Positions 26,765-35,786 of a DNA stretch of 64,000 nt are shown here, piece after piece. Source of the stretch: an uncultured candidate division WPS-2 bacterium (GTDB lineage Bacteria > Vulcanimicrobiota > Vulcanimicrobiia > Vulcanimicrobiales > Vulcanimicrobiaceae); assembly GCA_937927945.1 (NCBI GenBank), contig CALEYW010000062.1, positions 58,399-122,398 of the forward strand, in the 5' to 3' direction. The translations under genes and the position numbers were made by a program. The notes beneath the pieces are model-generated. The model made no database searches. It saw nothing but the letters and a program-made list of their open reading frames with translations, and had not been told where the DNA came from. The stretch's first letter is position 1. Each line of letters opens with the position of its first letter.

Positions 26765-28138
26765 ATGAGCCAGCGATCGCCGGCATCGCGTGCAGACGCG
26801 GTTCGAACCGGACGCGTTCTGGATGCTCTCGACGAGGGAATCATCGTTCGCGACGCGCAGGGCGCGATCGTCGACTGGAACGCGGCCACGCTACGGATGC
26901 TGCACCTCACGGTCGCGCAATTGCTCGGCCGTGAAGGGCGCGCGGCCGGCTGGCGGCTGGTCTGCGATGACGGTCCGCCGCTCTCCGCCGGCGGCGACCT
27001 GCTGCACGCGGCGCTCGATCGCGCCGCCGAAACGGGTCGCGCGACGATGCGCGTCCTCGCCGGGGATCGAGCGGCTGCCTGGGTCGCAATCGGCGCGCAC
27101 GCTGATGCGGAGCCGGCGCGTCACGGCGAGCTCGAGACCACGTTCACGCTCACCGACGTCTCCGCGCAACGCGCGGCCGAACGGGAGAACGAACGCTACC
27201 GCGAGATCATCGACACGCTCGACGCCTCACATCGCATCCTCGAGGAGAGCCCGGTCGCAATCTGCAGCGTCGATCTGAGCGGCGACATCCTGCGCAGCAA
27301 CATGGCGTTCCTCGCGCTCGCGGGGATCGAAACGCGCTCGATCTTCTCGCTCGTTCCGGGCGAAGACCAAGCCGCGCTGCGCGATGCCTTCGTGTGGTTG
27401 ATGGAAGGGCGCACCCTCTCGGTGCGGCGCGAAACGCGGCTGGCCGGCGGAGCCGGTCTCCCGGTGTGGTGCGAGATCACCGCCGTCGCGATGCGCCAGG
27501 GGTTGCCCGACGCCGCCGTCTTGCTCCTCGTCAGCGACGTGACCGAACGGCACGAGCGCGAGCTTCGCCTGCGCAAACTCGCCGAGCGCGATCCGCTCAC
27601 CGGCGTGCACAATCGGCGCTCCTTCGTGCACGTCCTCACCGAGCACTTGCGCCGCCTGCGCAGCCGCGGCCGCCGTACCGCGACCGATCACGCGCTGCTG
27701 TTGATCGACCTCGACGGCTTCAAGGACGTCAACGACACGTGCGGTCATGCGGGCGGGGACGCCGTCCTGGTGGCGGTCGCGGCGGGGATCCGCGAACGCA
27801 CGCGCGCCGCCGACACGGTCGGCCGGCTCGGCGGCGACGAATTCGCGGCGCTGCTGGAATTGCGCGATCCGGCCAGCGCGGCAGCGATCGCTCAGGAGAT
27901 CATCGACCGCGTCCAAGAAGCGGCGCTCTCAATCGCCGGTGCTCCGCCGGTGAGTGCGAGCATCGGGATCGTCCACCTCGATCCCGACTGCAGCGCGGAG
28001 AGCACGCTCGCGCAGGCCGACCGTGCGATGTACGAGGCGAAGCGTGCCGGAAAGGCGCGCTCCGTCGACGCCGGCACCTGCGTGATCGAAGACGCCTCCC
28101 GCATACTGCCCGGCCCCTCGGGTGCGATCGCCTCGTAG
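26765..28138 (+). CDS. PAS-PAS-GGDEF diguanylate cyclase
   Basis: This 457-residue cytoplasmic protein makes cyclic di-GMP from GTP. Two PAS-like domains lie at about 15-130 and 155-275, ending with the usual DVSAQR and DVTERHE linkers. The GGDEF domain runs from about 285, with DPLTGVHNRRSF, LIDLDGFKDVND and an intact GGDEF near 355. The allosteric RxxD inhibition site (RAAD) stands five residues before GGDEF, so product inhibition is expected. There is no membrane segment and no EAL domain. The ligand of the PAS domains is unknown. It forms a potential c-di-GMP pair with the HD-GYP gene 10 kb away. Confidence 0.94.
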   Translation: MSQRSPASRADAVRTGRVLDALDEGIIVRDAQGAIVDWNAATLRMLHLTVAQLLGREGRAAGWRLVCDDGPPLSAGGDLLHAALDRAAETGRATMRVLAGDRAAAWVAIGAHADAEPARHGELETTFTLTDVSAQRAAERENERYREIIDTLDASHRILEESPVAICSVDLSGDILRSNMAFLALAGIETRSIFSLVPGEDQAALRDAFVWLMEGRTLSVRRETRLAGGAGLPVWCEITAVAMRQGLPDAAVLLLVSDVTERHERELRLRKLAERDPLTGVHNRRSFVHVLTEHLRRLRSRGRRTATDHALLLIDLDGFKDVNDTCGHAGGDAVLVAVAAGIRERTRAADTVGRLGGDEFAALLELRDPASAAAIAQEIIDRVQEAALSIAGAPPVSASIGIVHLDPDCSAESTLAQADRAMYEAKRAGKARSVDAGTCVIEDASRILPGPSGAIAS

Positions 28139-28140
28139 GC

Positions 28141-29334
28141 TCAGAGCTTGCAGAGGCTCCGGTCGCGCGGGACGGGATGGGACGAGAACGCGACGGTGTC
28201 GACGTAGTCCCACTGGTCTTTCATCGCGCTCTTCGGCTTTCCGACGAGCAGGTAGTACGGCTTGACCACCTGGTGGTCCCACGCGCGGATCTCTTCCGCT
28301 CCGGTCGGCCCGGCGTACTTGAACCCTTCGAGCGCTTTCGCGACCCGGGCCGGATCGGTCGAGCGGGCTTTCGCGATCCCTTCGAACGTCAACCGCGCCT
28401 CGATGTACGCGCTCGCGCCGACGTAGCCCAGCGGCTCGCCGTAGGCGGCTTTGTACGCCTCGCTCGCCTTGCGCGTCGCCGGGGTCGACTCGTGCCAGTA
28501 CTGGCAGCCGACGTGCACGCCGTCCAGATCGTCGGCGCCGATGCCGGCGAAGTCGAGCAGCCCGCCGCTCCACACGTAGAGGATCTTGGTCGTCTTCTTC
28601 AGCCCGTAGCTGGTCGCCGTCTTGAGCGCCTTGATGGCGTCGCCGCCGAAGTTCAACAGCACCAGCACGTCGGGCTTCGCTTCGGCGGCCTTCGCGATGT
28701 AGTTCGAGAACTCGGTCGCGCCGAGCGGGTGATAGTCGTTCCCGATCAGGGTGATGCCCTTCTCCTGAGCGACCTCCTTGACGTTGGTCAGCAGCGACTC
28801 GCCGAACACGTAGGACGGCGTGATCGTGTACCACTTCTTGAGGTTCGGGTACTTCGCGATGAACGGGTACAGCGTCGCGCGCACCGCGCCGTAGGCGGGT
28901 ACGGACCAGCGGAACGTGTACGGATTGCAGTCCTTGCCGGTGATCTCGTCGGCGCCGACGCTGGTGAAGAACAGCGCGTGCTTGTCCCGCGCGACCTGTT
29001 CGATCGCCAGCGCCACGCTGCTCGAGGCGATCCCGGCGAAGAATCGCGCGCCGTCGTGTTCGTACGCATCGGTGACCTGCTGCTGTCCGACGTCGGGTTT
29101 CGTCTGATCGTCGCGCGTGATGTATTTGATCGGATGTCCGTCGACCGATTTCTTGAACTCGTTGACGGCCAGCTGGAAGCCGCGGTCGGTGTCGCGGCCG
29201 AACGCCGCGTACGCGCCGGTCGCCGAGTACACGCCCGCGAAGACGACCTCGTCCGCCGCTTGCGCCGGCAGCCCGCCGAGCGCCGCGGCGGCGGCCCCGC
29301 CGCCTACGGTTGCGAGAAAGCGTTTCCGTTCCAT
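28141..29334 (-). CDS. Liv-type ABC transporter substrate-binding protein
   Basis: This 397-residue periplasmic protein of the branched-chain amino acid/amide (LivK, Peripla_BP_6) family captures substrate for the permease encoded upstream in the operon. The N-terminus, MERKRFLATVGGGAAAAALG, is a Tat-like or Sec signal ending at AQA. The first lobe opens with VVFAGVYSATGAYAAFGRD. The ATG at 29334 is chosen because AAGGA lies six bases upstream; an earlier in-frame start is possible. It is the last gene of a same-strand operon with the amidohydrolase, LivH, LivM, LivG and LivF. The substrate cannot be read, but the amidohydrolase suggests an amide or N-acyl compound. Confidence 0.92.
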   Translation of the reverse strand: MERKRFLATVGGGAAAAALGGLPAQAADEVVFAGVYSATGAYAAFGRDTDRGFQLAVNEFKKSVDGHPIKYITRDDQTKPDVGQQQVTDAYEHDGARFFAGIASSSVALAIEQVARDKHALFFTSVGADEITGKDCNPYTFRWSVPAYGAVRATLYPFIAKYPNLKKWYTITPSYVFGESLLTNVKEVAQEKGITLIGNDYHPLGATEFSNYIAKAAEAKPDVLVLLNFGGDAIKALKTATSYGLKKTTKILYVWSGGLLDFAGIGADDLDGVHVGCQYWHESTPATRKASEAYKAAYGEPLGYVGASAYIEARLTFEGIAKARSTDPARVAKALEGFKYAGPTGAEEIRAWDHQVVKPYYLLVGKPKSAMKDQWDYVDTVAFSSHPVPRDRSLCKL

Positions 29335-29345
29335 CCCCAATCCTT

Positions 29346-30038
29346 TCACATGCCGACGCCGAGATAGGTCGATTGCAGGTCGCTGCGCGCGCGCAGCTCG
29401 CTCGCGGTTCCGTCGAAGACGATCGCACCTTGGTCGATGATGGCGGCCCGGTCGGCGACCTCGAGCGCGATCTCTACGTTCTGCTCGACCAGCAAGATCG
29501 CGAGTCCTTCGGCGCGCAAGTCCTGCACCGAGGCCATCACGGCGTCGACGACGACCGGCGCCAGCCCCTGCGAGGGTTCGTCGAGCAGCAGCAGCCGCGG
29601 CCCGGTGACCAGCGCCCGCGCGATGGCGAGCATCTGCTGCTCTCCGCCGCTCAAGAACCGGCCGCGCCGGCCGCGCAGCGGCACGAGCGCCGGGAAGATG
29701 CCGAACGCGCGCTCCGCCGTCCAGGTGCCGCCGCGCAACGCGATCGCGAGGTGCTCGTCGACGGTCAGATCGGCGAAGATCCGACGCTCCTCCGGAACGT
29801 AGGCGATCCCGCGGCGGTTGATCGCGTGCGGCGAGGCGCCGCCGATCTCGGCGTCGTCGAAGCGCAGCGAACCGCGGCGCGGAGCGACCAGACCCGCGAT
29901 CGTCTTGAGCGTGGTGGACTTCCCGGCACCGTTGCGTCCGAGCAGCGCGAAGACGCCGCCCGCCGGAACGGCGAGCGAGACGTCTTTGAGAATCCAGCTC
30001 GGGCCGTAGTACGCGTCGACGCCTTCGAGCCGCAACAT
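29346..30038 (-). CDS. livF: Liv-type ABC transporter ATP-binding protein (LivF)
   Basis: This 230-residue ATPase energises the branched-chain amino acid/amide importer on the inner face of the membrane. Walker A is GRNGAGKST, the signature motif is LSGGEQQML, and Walker B is LLLLDEPSQGL. Its length is that of LivF. The ATG overlaps the LivG stop (TGATG), so translation is coupled. Confidence 0.95.
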   Translation of the reverse strand: MLRLEGVDAYYGPSWILKDVSLAVPAGGVFALLGRNGAGKSTTLKTIAGLVAPRRGSLRFDDAEIGGASPHAINRRGIAYVPEERRIFADLTVDEHLAIALRGGTWTAERAFGIFPALVPLRGRRGRFLSGGEQQMLAIARALVTGPRLLLLDEPSQGLAPVVVDAVMASVQDLRAEGLAILLVEQNVEIALEVADRAAIIDQGAIVFDGTASELRARSDLQSTYLGVGM

Positions 30039-30775
30039 CAGCCGCGCGTCCCCAGATACGCCGATCGCACGTTCGCGTCGGCCCGAATCGCTGCGGGCGT
30101 TCCGTGCGCGATGACGCGACCGAAGTTCATCACCGTGATCTCTCCGGCGAGTCCCATCACGAGCGGCATGTTGTGTTCGATCAGCACGATCGTATAGCGC
30201 GCGGCGAGCGCGGCGATGCGGTCGATCAGCCGCCGTGCGTCCTCGGGCGAGAGCCCCTGCGAGGGCTCGTCCAACAGGAGCAGCACGGGATCCGTCGCCA
30301 GCGTGATCGCGAGCTCCAGCAGCCGTTGGTCGCCCCCGGCCAGTTCGTGCGCAGGCTGCGCCGCGTGCGCGAGCAGGCCGACGTCTTCGAGCGCGCGCGC
30401 CGTTCGCTCGGCGAGCGCTCCGTTCGCCGACGCCGATGCGAACAGCGCGAAACTCAGCCGCGTGCGGGACTGCGCGGCAAGCCGCACGTTCTCGAACACG
30501 GTCAGCTTCGGAAAGACGTTGGTGCGCTGGTAGGACCGGCCCATCCCGCGGTGCGACCGCGCGGTCACGTCGAGCCGCGTCACCTCCTGCCCCAGGAATT
30601 CGATCGTGCCGCTGGTGGGCCGCTGCTCGCCGCTGAGCAGGTTGAACAGCGTCGTCTTGCCGGCGCCGTTCGGCCCGATGATCGCATGCAGCGTGCCGTC
30701 GCGGACCTCGATGTCGACGGCATCGACCGCGACGTGCGCCCCGAAGCGCTTGGTCAGGCTATGCGTGCGAAGCAC
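30038..30775 (-). CDS. livG: Liv-type ABC transporter ATP-binding protein (LivG)
   Basis: This is the 245-residue second ATPase of the importer, pairing with LivF. Walker A is GPNGAGKTT, the signature motif is the slightly unusual LAGGDQRLL, and Walker B is LLLLDEPSQGLSPED. The C-terminus, MNFGRVIAHGTPAAIRAD, is typical of LivG. Its start lies inside the end of the permease gene (17-base overlap). Confidence 0.95.
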   Translation of the reverse strand: MLRTHSLTKRFGAHVAVDAVDIEVRDGTLHAIIGPNGAGKTTLFNLLSGEQRPTSGTIEFLGQEVTRLDVTARSHRGMGRSYQRTNVFPKLTVFENVRLAAQSRTRLSFALFASASANGALAERTARALEDVGLLAHAAQPAHELAGGDQRLLELAITLATDPVLLLLDEPSQGLSPEDARRLIDRIAALAARYTIVLIEHNMPLVMGLAGEITVMNFGRVIAHGTPAAIRADANVRSAYLGTRG

Positions 30776-31676
30776 GACGGTTCCAGAGCCCGGGGATGCT
30801 CCACAAGCCGCCGCGGAAGAACAGCACGACGATGCAGAACACGACGCCGAAGAGCAGCGGCCAGTGCGACCACACGTGGCTGAGCGCGTTCGAGAGGATC
30901 GTGAAGACCGCGGCGCCGAGCAGCGGGCCGTACGGCGACCCGGTTCCGCCGAGCAGCGTCGCGACGACGATGTTGGTCGAGGTGTCCAAGTCGATCGACT
31001 GCAGCGGCACGAAGCGGAACAGCCCGGCGTACAGCGCGCCCGCGAGCCCCGAGAGGCCGCCCGAGATCGCGAACGCTGCGATCTTGAACCGCCGCACGCG
31101 GAAGCCGATGGCGCGTGCGCGCTCCTCGTTCTCGCGAATCGCGCGCAGGACCGCGCCGAACGGCGAATCGATCAGCCGCAGCACGAACGCGAACGCGAGC
31201 AGCACGACGATCGCGGTGAAGAAATAGTACCGGGTCGCGTCGTCGAGCGAGATGCCGAACACGTCCGGTCGCGGGATGCCGCGCAGACCGTTGTCGCCGC
31301 CGGTCACGTCGCGCCACTGGAACGCGAGGTAGTACGCCATCTCGTTGAACGCGAAGGTCAGCATGACGCCGTACACGCCGCGCCCGGTGATCGCCAGCGC
31401 TCCGATCGCCGCCGCGACGAGGGCGCCCGCCGCAATCCCCGCGCCGAGCGCGAGCAGCAGCGGCGCGTGCAAGTCGATCAGCACGCGCGCCGCGGCGTAC
31501 GCGCCGACGCCGTTGAACGTCGCTTGTCCGAACGAGAGAAAGCCCATCTCGCCGAGCAGCACGTTGAACGCAACGGCGAGCAGGCCGAAGGTGAGGATCT
31601 GCGTCTCCAGGGTCGGATAGCGCACCACGAACGGCGCGAGCGCGACGAGTGCGACGAGCACGGCGAAGCGTCTCAT
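30759..31676 (-). CDS. livM: Liv-type ABC permease (LivM)
   Basis: This 305-residue inner-membrane permease has about nine hydrophobic helices. The LivM signature regions FGLLAVAFNVLLGEMGFLSF, GVYGVMLTFAFNEM and GFRVRRFKIAAFAISGGLSG (the cytoplasmic EAA-type loop) are clear. It forms a heterodimer with LivH and is driven by LivF/LivG. The ATG at 31676 overlaps the LivH stop (ATGA). Confidence 0.94.
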   Translation of the reverse strand: MRRFAVLVALVALAPFVVRYPTLETQILTFGLLAVAFNVLLGEMGFLSFGQATFNGVGAYAAARVLIDLHAPLLLALGAGIAAGALVAAAIGALAITGRGVYGVMLTFAFNEMAYYLAFQWRDVTGGDNGLRGIPRPDVFGISLDDATRYYFFTAIVVLLAFAFVLRLIDSPFGAVLRAIRENEERARAIGFRVRRFKIAAFAISGGLSGLAGALYAGLFRFVPLQSIDLDTSTNIVVATLLGGTGSPYGPLLGAAVFTILSNALSHVWSHWPLLFGVVFCIVVLFFRGGLWSIPGLWNRRASHA

Positions 31677-32533
31677 CGCCGGCCGAACAGTCCCTGCGGC
31701 CGCACCAAGATGACCAGCGCCATCGCCGCGAAGATCGCGACTTCCGACGCGGCGGGATAGAGAATCGTCATGATCGCTTGGGTCAGGCCGACGAAGACGC
31801 CGCCGACAACCGCACCGAGATAGCTGCCCAACCCGCCGATCACGACGACGGCGAAACTCGTCGCCATCAGTTCGTTCCCCATCGCCGGCTGGCCGCCGCG
31901 GATCGGCACGATCAGCGCACCGGCGAGTCCCGCCAAGCCGACGCCGATCCCGAAGACGATCGTGAACAGCCGCTGGACGTCGATCCCGATGCAGTCGACC
32001 ATCTCCGGATCGTCGATCCCGGCGCGGATGATCGCGCCGTAACGCGTCCGTTCGAGACCGAACCACAATGCCGCGATTACGACGGCCGAGACGGCGACCA
32101 GGAACAGCCGGTAGACGGGAAAGCTCACCACGCCCAGCGGAATGCCGCCGGAGAGCGCAGCCGGCACCGTAACGCTCGTCGGATCGGCACCCCACACCAG
32201 CACGATCGCTTCCTGGACGATGAGCACGAGGCCGAGCGTGAAGAGAATCTGGTACACGTGGCCCGCGCGCGCGAGACGGCGCATCGCAAGCGCGTCGACG
32301 ATCAAGCCCAGCACGGCGATGACGATCGGAACGACCGCGATCGCCAGCCAGAAGTTCCCGCTCGACGACACCACCGTGAACGCCACGTACGCGCCGAGCG
32401 CGTAGAACGCGCCGTGGGCGAAGTTGGGAATGTCGAGCATCCCGAAGATCAGCGTCAGCCCCGCCGCGACCAGCGCGTAGATCATGCCCTGAACGATGCC
32501 GTTGAGCAGCTGGATCTCGATCAGGCCCGACAT
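31673..32533 (-). CDS. livH: Liv-type ABC permease (LivH)
   Basis: This 286-residue inner-membrane permease opens with IQLLNGIVQGMIYALVAAGL, the LivH signature, followed by GMLDIPNFAHGAFYALGAY. The loop GIDVQRLFTIVFGIGVGLAG docks the ATPases. Eight or so hydrophobic helices are visible. The start at ATG 32533 sits directly at the amidohydrolase stop (TGATG), so the transporter is translated together with that enzyme. Confidence 0.94.
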   Translation of the reverse strand: MSGLIEIQLLNGIVQGMIYALVAAGLTLIFGMLDIPNFAHGAFYALGAYVAFTVVSSSGNFWLAIAVVPIVIAVLGLIVDALAMRRLARAGHVYQILFTLGLVLIVQEAIVLVWGADPTSVTVPAALSGGIPLGVVSFPVYRLFLVAVSAVVIAALWFGLERTRYGAIIRAGIDDPEMVDCIGIDVQRLFTIVFGIGVGLAGLAGALIVPIRGGQPAMGNELMATSFAVVVIGGLGSYLGAVVGGVFVGLTQAIMTILYPAASEVAIFAAMALVILVRPQGLFGRR

Positions 32534-34143
32534 CAGGCCGCGCGTTCCCACACTTTCGCGCCGCCGACGTACGTGGCGACGACGCCGAGCGAACCGAGCG
32601 TCGCGGCGTCGGCGGTCAGCGGGTCGCCGTCGAGCACGACGAAATCGGCGACGTAACCCGGCGCGAGCCGGCCCTTCACGTCGTCTTCGTCCGATGCGTA
32701 CGCGGCGTTGACGGTGTAGAGGGCGAGTGCTTCCGCCGGCGTGACGCGCTGCGAGAGTCCGAGCGGCGCTCCGTCGTAGCCGGTGCGCGTGACGCACGAC
32801 TGCAGCGCGAGCAGCGGCTGATACGGCCCGCACGGATAGTCCGACGATCCGGCGACCGCGACGCCCGCGTCGAGGAACGCGCGATGCGCGAACATCCGCT
32901 CGAGCCGCTTCGCACCGTACCACTCGAGCAGCTTCGCACCGTGGTAGTGCACGTAGCTGCCGAACGGAACCGCGATCGCGCCGACCGCCTTCATCCGGCC
33001 CAGGATGTCTTCGTTGACGACGCTGCAGTGTTCGATGCGGTGGTGCAGGTGCGGGCGCGGCTTCTCGCGCTGCGCCGCTTCGAGCTGGTCGAGCAGCTTG
33101 CCGATCGCGCGGTCGCCGTTGGCGTGGACGCAGACCCGGTTGCCGTCGAGGTGGACCATGCGCACGATGTCGCGCAGGTCCGCGTCGGAGGTCGTCTGCA
33201 TCCCGTAGTCGTCACTCGTCCCTTCGAACGGCTGCTCGAGCAGACACGTGCGCCCGCCGATCGCGCCGTCGACGAAGCCTTTGATCCCGCCGAGCCGCAA
33301 GCGGTCGGTGCCGGAACCGGTGCGCACCGCGAGCTTCGCGAGCAGTCCGTAGTGCTCGTAGTGCAGCAGCATGTTGATGCGCATCGTCAATCCGCCGCGC
33401 TGCTGCGCCGCTTGGAACAGCGCGATGTCGGCCGGGCCGACCATCGCGTCGGTGACCGAGGTGATGCCGGCGGCATGGAACGCGTCCATCGCGCGGCGCA
33501 GCCCGCGCTGCCGATCCTCCGGCGTGCTCGGCGGCGCGACCGTCTGAGCCCGCTTCGTCGCCTGCGGGTACGCGAAATCGAAGATCGCCTGTTCGAAGAG
33601 CAGCCCGTTGAGACCGCCGTTTCCGTCACGTCCGAACTTGCCGCCGAACGGCTCCTCCGTCGACTCGTCGATTCCACCGAGCTCGAGCGCTTTGGAGTTG
33701 ACGACGCCCCAGTGCCCGGCCACCTGGAGGATGAGGATCGGATGCTCGCGGCTGATCTCGTCGAGATCCCAGCGCGTCAGCACGCGGCCTTCGGGCATCT
33801 TCGCGTCGTCGTACCGGCTCCCGCGGATCCACCCGCCCGGCGGCGTGTGCTTCAGCTGCTCGCGCAGCGACGCGGCGATCTCCGCGAGCGAGCCGACCGC
33901 ATCCATCGAGAGATCGAGATGAAGCATGTCCTCCGCCGCGACCGCCAGATGCGCGTGCGCGTCGTTGAAGCCCGGCACGATCGTCGCCGAACCGAAATCG
34001 ACGACCTCTGCATCGTGGAACCGTCCGCGCAGCTCACTAACCGTACCGGTCGCGACGACCCGCTCACCCGAAGCCGCGAAGGCCTCAGGCGCATCGTCCC
34101 CCATCGTCACGACACGCGCAGCGCGAAAAATCGTGGTCGTCAT
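32533..34143 (-). CDS. Amidohydrolase family protein (YtcJ-like)
   Basis: This is a 536-residue metal-dependent hydrolase of the Amidohydro_3 type. The N-terminal beta-sandwich leads into the metal motif DAHAHL (Asp61, His63, His65). Further metal-binding histidines are in VCVHANGDRAIG and HHRIEHC, and the catalytic Asp is in AGSSDYPCGP. No signal peptide is present, so it should be cytoplasmic. Relatives hydrolyse N-acyl or N-substituted amide bonds, but substrates are rarely known. It opens the six-gene operon with the Liv-type transporter, so its substrate is likely what the transporter imports. The operon promoter must lie in the short gap 34144-34214. Confidence 0.9.
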   Translation of the reverse strand: MTTTIFRAARVVTMGDDAPEAFAASGERVVATGTVSELRGRFHDAEVVDFGSATIVPGFNDAHAHLAVAAEDMLHLDLSMDAVGSLAEIAASLREQLKHTPPGGWIRGSRYDDAKMPEGRVLTRWDLDEISREHPILILQVAGHWGVVNSKALELGGIDESTEEPFGGKFGRDGNGGLNGLLFEQAIFDFAYPQATKRAQTVAPPSTPEDRQRGLRRAMDAFHAAGITSVTDAMVGPADIALFQAAQQRGGLTMRINMLLHYEHYGLLAKLAVRTGSGTDRLRLGGIKGFVDGAIGGRTCLLEQPFEGTSDDYGMQTTSDADLRDIVRMVHLDGNRVCVHANGDRAIGKLLDQLEAAQREKPRPHLHHRIEHCSVVNEDILGRMKAVGAIAVPFGSYVHYHGAKLLEWYGAKRLERMFAHRAFLDAGVAVAGSSDYPCGPYQPLLALQSCVTRTGYDGAPLGLSQRVTPAEALALYTVNAAYASDEDDVKGRLAPGYVADFVVLDGDPLTADAATLGSLGVVATYVGGAKVWERAA

Positions 34144-34214
34144 GCAGAACGTCGCTTACCGCCCGCTGCAATCTCGCCCTGCTATTGCCGCAGTGGGGAG
34201 AGACCGTCGCGGCG

Positions 34215-35621
34215 TCAGCGCCGTCGCAGCCGTGAGGGCAGGACGCCGTTCAAGGAGAACGCCATCACGTCGCCGGCGAACGTCGCCGTGTAGACGCCGC
34301 TCGGGACGATCGCCGGCGAAGCATACAGGTTCGCTCCCAGATCGCCGCTCGACAAGAGCTTCGCACCCGTGTGCGCATCGAACGCGACGAGCGTGTGATC
34401 GAGACCGATGAAGCCAAGGCCGGGGACGAACGCCGCGTAGCCTTTGACGACGTAGTTCGCTTGGAACGTGTAGAGGGAAGTCCCGGCAAGATCGAACGCG
34501 GAGACGGTGCAGCCCGGCGGATCGTGCAAGGAGGGATCGCTCAGCTCGCCGCCCGTTACCAGGATCATCGTTCCGTCGCCGGTCGCGGTCCCGATCGCGC
34601 CGCCGCTGGGAATCCACGGATGCAAATTGCGCGACCACGCCACGTTGCCGCTCGCGCGATCGACCGCGTAGAAGATCCCGCTCTTCGTCACGACGTACGC
34701 CTGCGCGGTCGCGACGTTCAGCGCCTCCGACGTCTTCGTCGAACCCGCTCGGATCGTACGCGTGCACGAGCCAGTTCGTTCCCAGCGATGACGGGGCGAG
34801 CGAGAGCATCGCGTCGCCGAAGCCGCCGGCCTCGTTCGCGTTGCACACGTTTCCGGTCCCGGCGAAGAGACTCGTTCCATCCGTGCTCAGGGGGCGACCA
34901 CACGCCGCCGCCGCCGGGCAGCACGGCCGTTTGCCAGAATGGGCGAACCGGTGCGCCGGTGCGTTCGTCCAGCGCCATGATGCCGCCGCTGACGCAGCCG
35001 TCGTCCGCGTCGCCGCCGGCCACGCCTTCGTAGACGACGGAGCCCAGCACGACCGGTTCGGAGCGGATCACGCCCACGGCGCCGTCGGCGGATGCGCCGT
35101 CCAGCGAACCGTTCCGGTCGCCGGGTCCAGCGCGACGAACGCGGCATCGGTCGGCGGACGGCCATTGCCGTGCGGCGTCCCGTAGATACCGACGAACAGC
35201 GTCCCGTCGATCAGTGCCGGCGTCATTCTCACCGATGGCCCGACGTGCACCTTCCAGCGAATCGCTCCGCTCGCCGCGTCGAGCGAGACGACGTTCCCCG
35301 CATCGGTCCCGACGTACACGGCGCCCCCGGCGACGATAGGGCTCGACCATACCGGCTCGCGCAGCGAACTCGTCCAGCGCGTACGCAGCGCGGCCACCGT
35401 GGTGCGATCGATCCCCGTCGCCTGCGCCTCGAACCCGCTTCGCGCTTGATCGTGCGCGTACGTCACCCAGTCGTCGGCGTTCGTTCCGCTCGGTTGGGGA
35501 CCGCTCGGTGCCGTCGACGGCTGGGGGACGGAGCGGCGGGCAGGCTCGATCCGCCGCCGCCGCAACCGGTCGCGAAGGCGAGCGCCAAGCCGGCGAGCAC
35601 GCGGGCACGGGACGTCACCAC
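34215..35621 (-). pseudogene. PQQ-like beta-propeller lipoprotein, multiply frameshifted
   Basis: The sequence reads as one secreted beta-propeller protein spread over changing frames. A lipobox signal (LALAFATGCGGGGSS) gives way near 35520 to DDWVTYAHDQARSGFEAQAT and repeats with DAASGAIRWKVHVG. Near 35095 the frame changes to GVIRSEPVVLGSVVYEGVAGG. Near 34893 it changes to TGNVCNANEAGGFGDAM, and near 34735 to ALNVATAQAYVVTKSG with GFIGLDHTLVAFDAHTG. WGxxx-type propeller repeats such as VALDPATGTVRW support a PQQ-enzyme-like propeller. The breaks near 35520 and 34893 coincide with runs of five C or G, so run-length sequencing errors are possible; the others do not. If real, the gene is dead. 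Confidence 0.8.
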
Positions 35622-35786
35622 GCCACGATACAGCGATGTCGTCCCAGGACGCCCGGGCCTCACGTCCGCCGCGGGGGTGCGTCGCCCACGACGAATGCCG
35701 GTGATGGCAGCGGACGGGATCTGCCGCGAAAGGCGAAAAGAGATCGTACGGCGTCCCCAGCGCCCCGTGTCGGGAGGTACAGCAGC

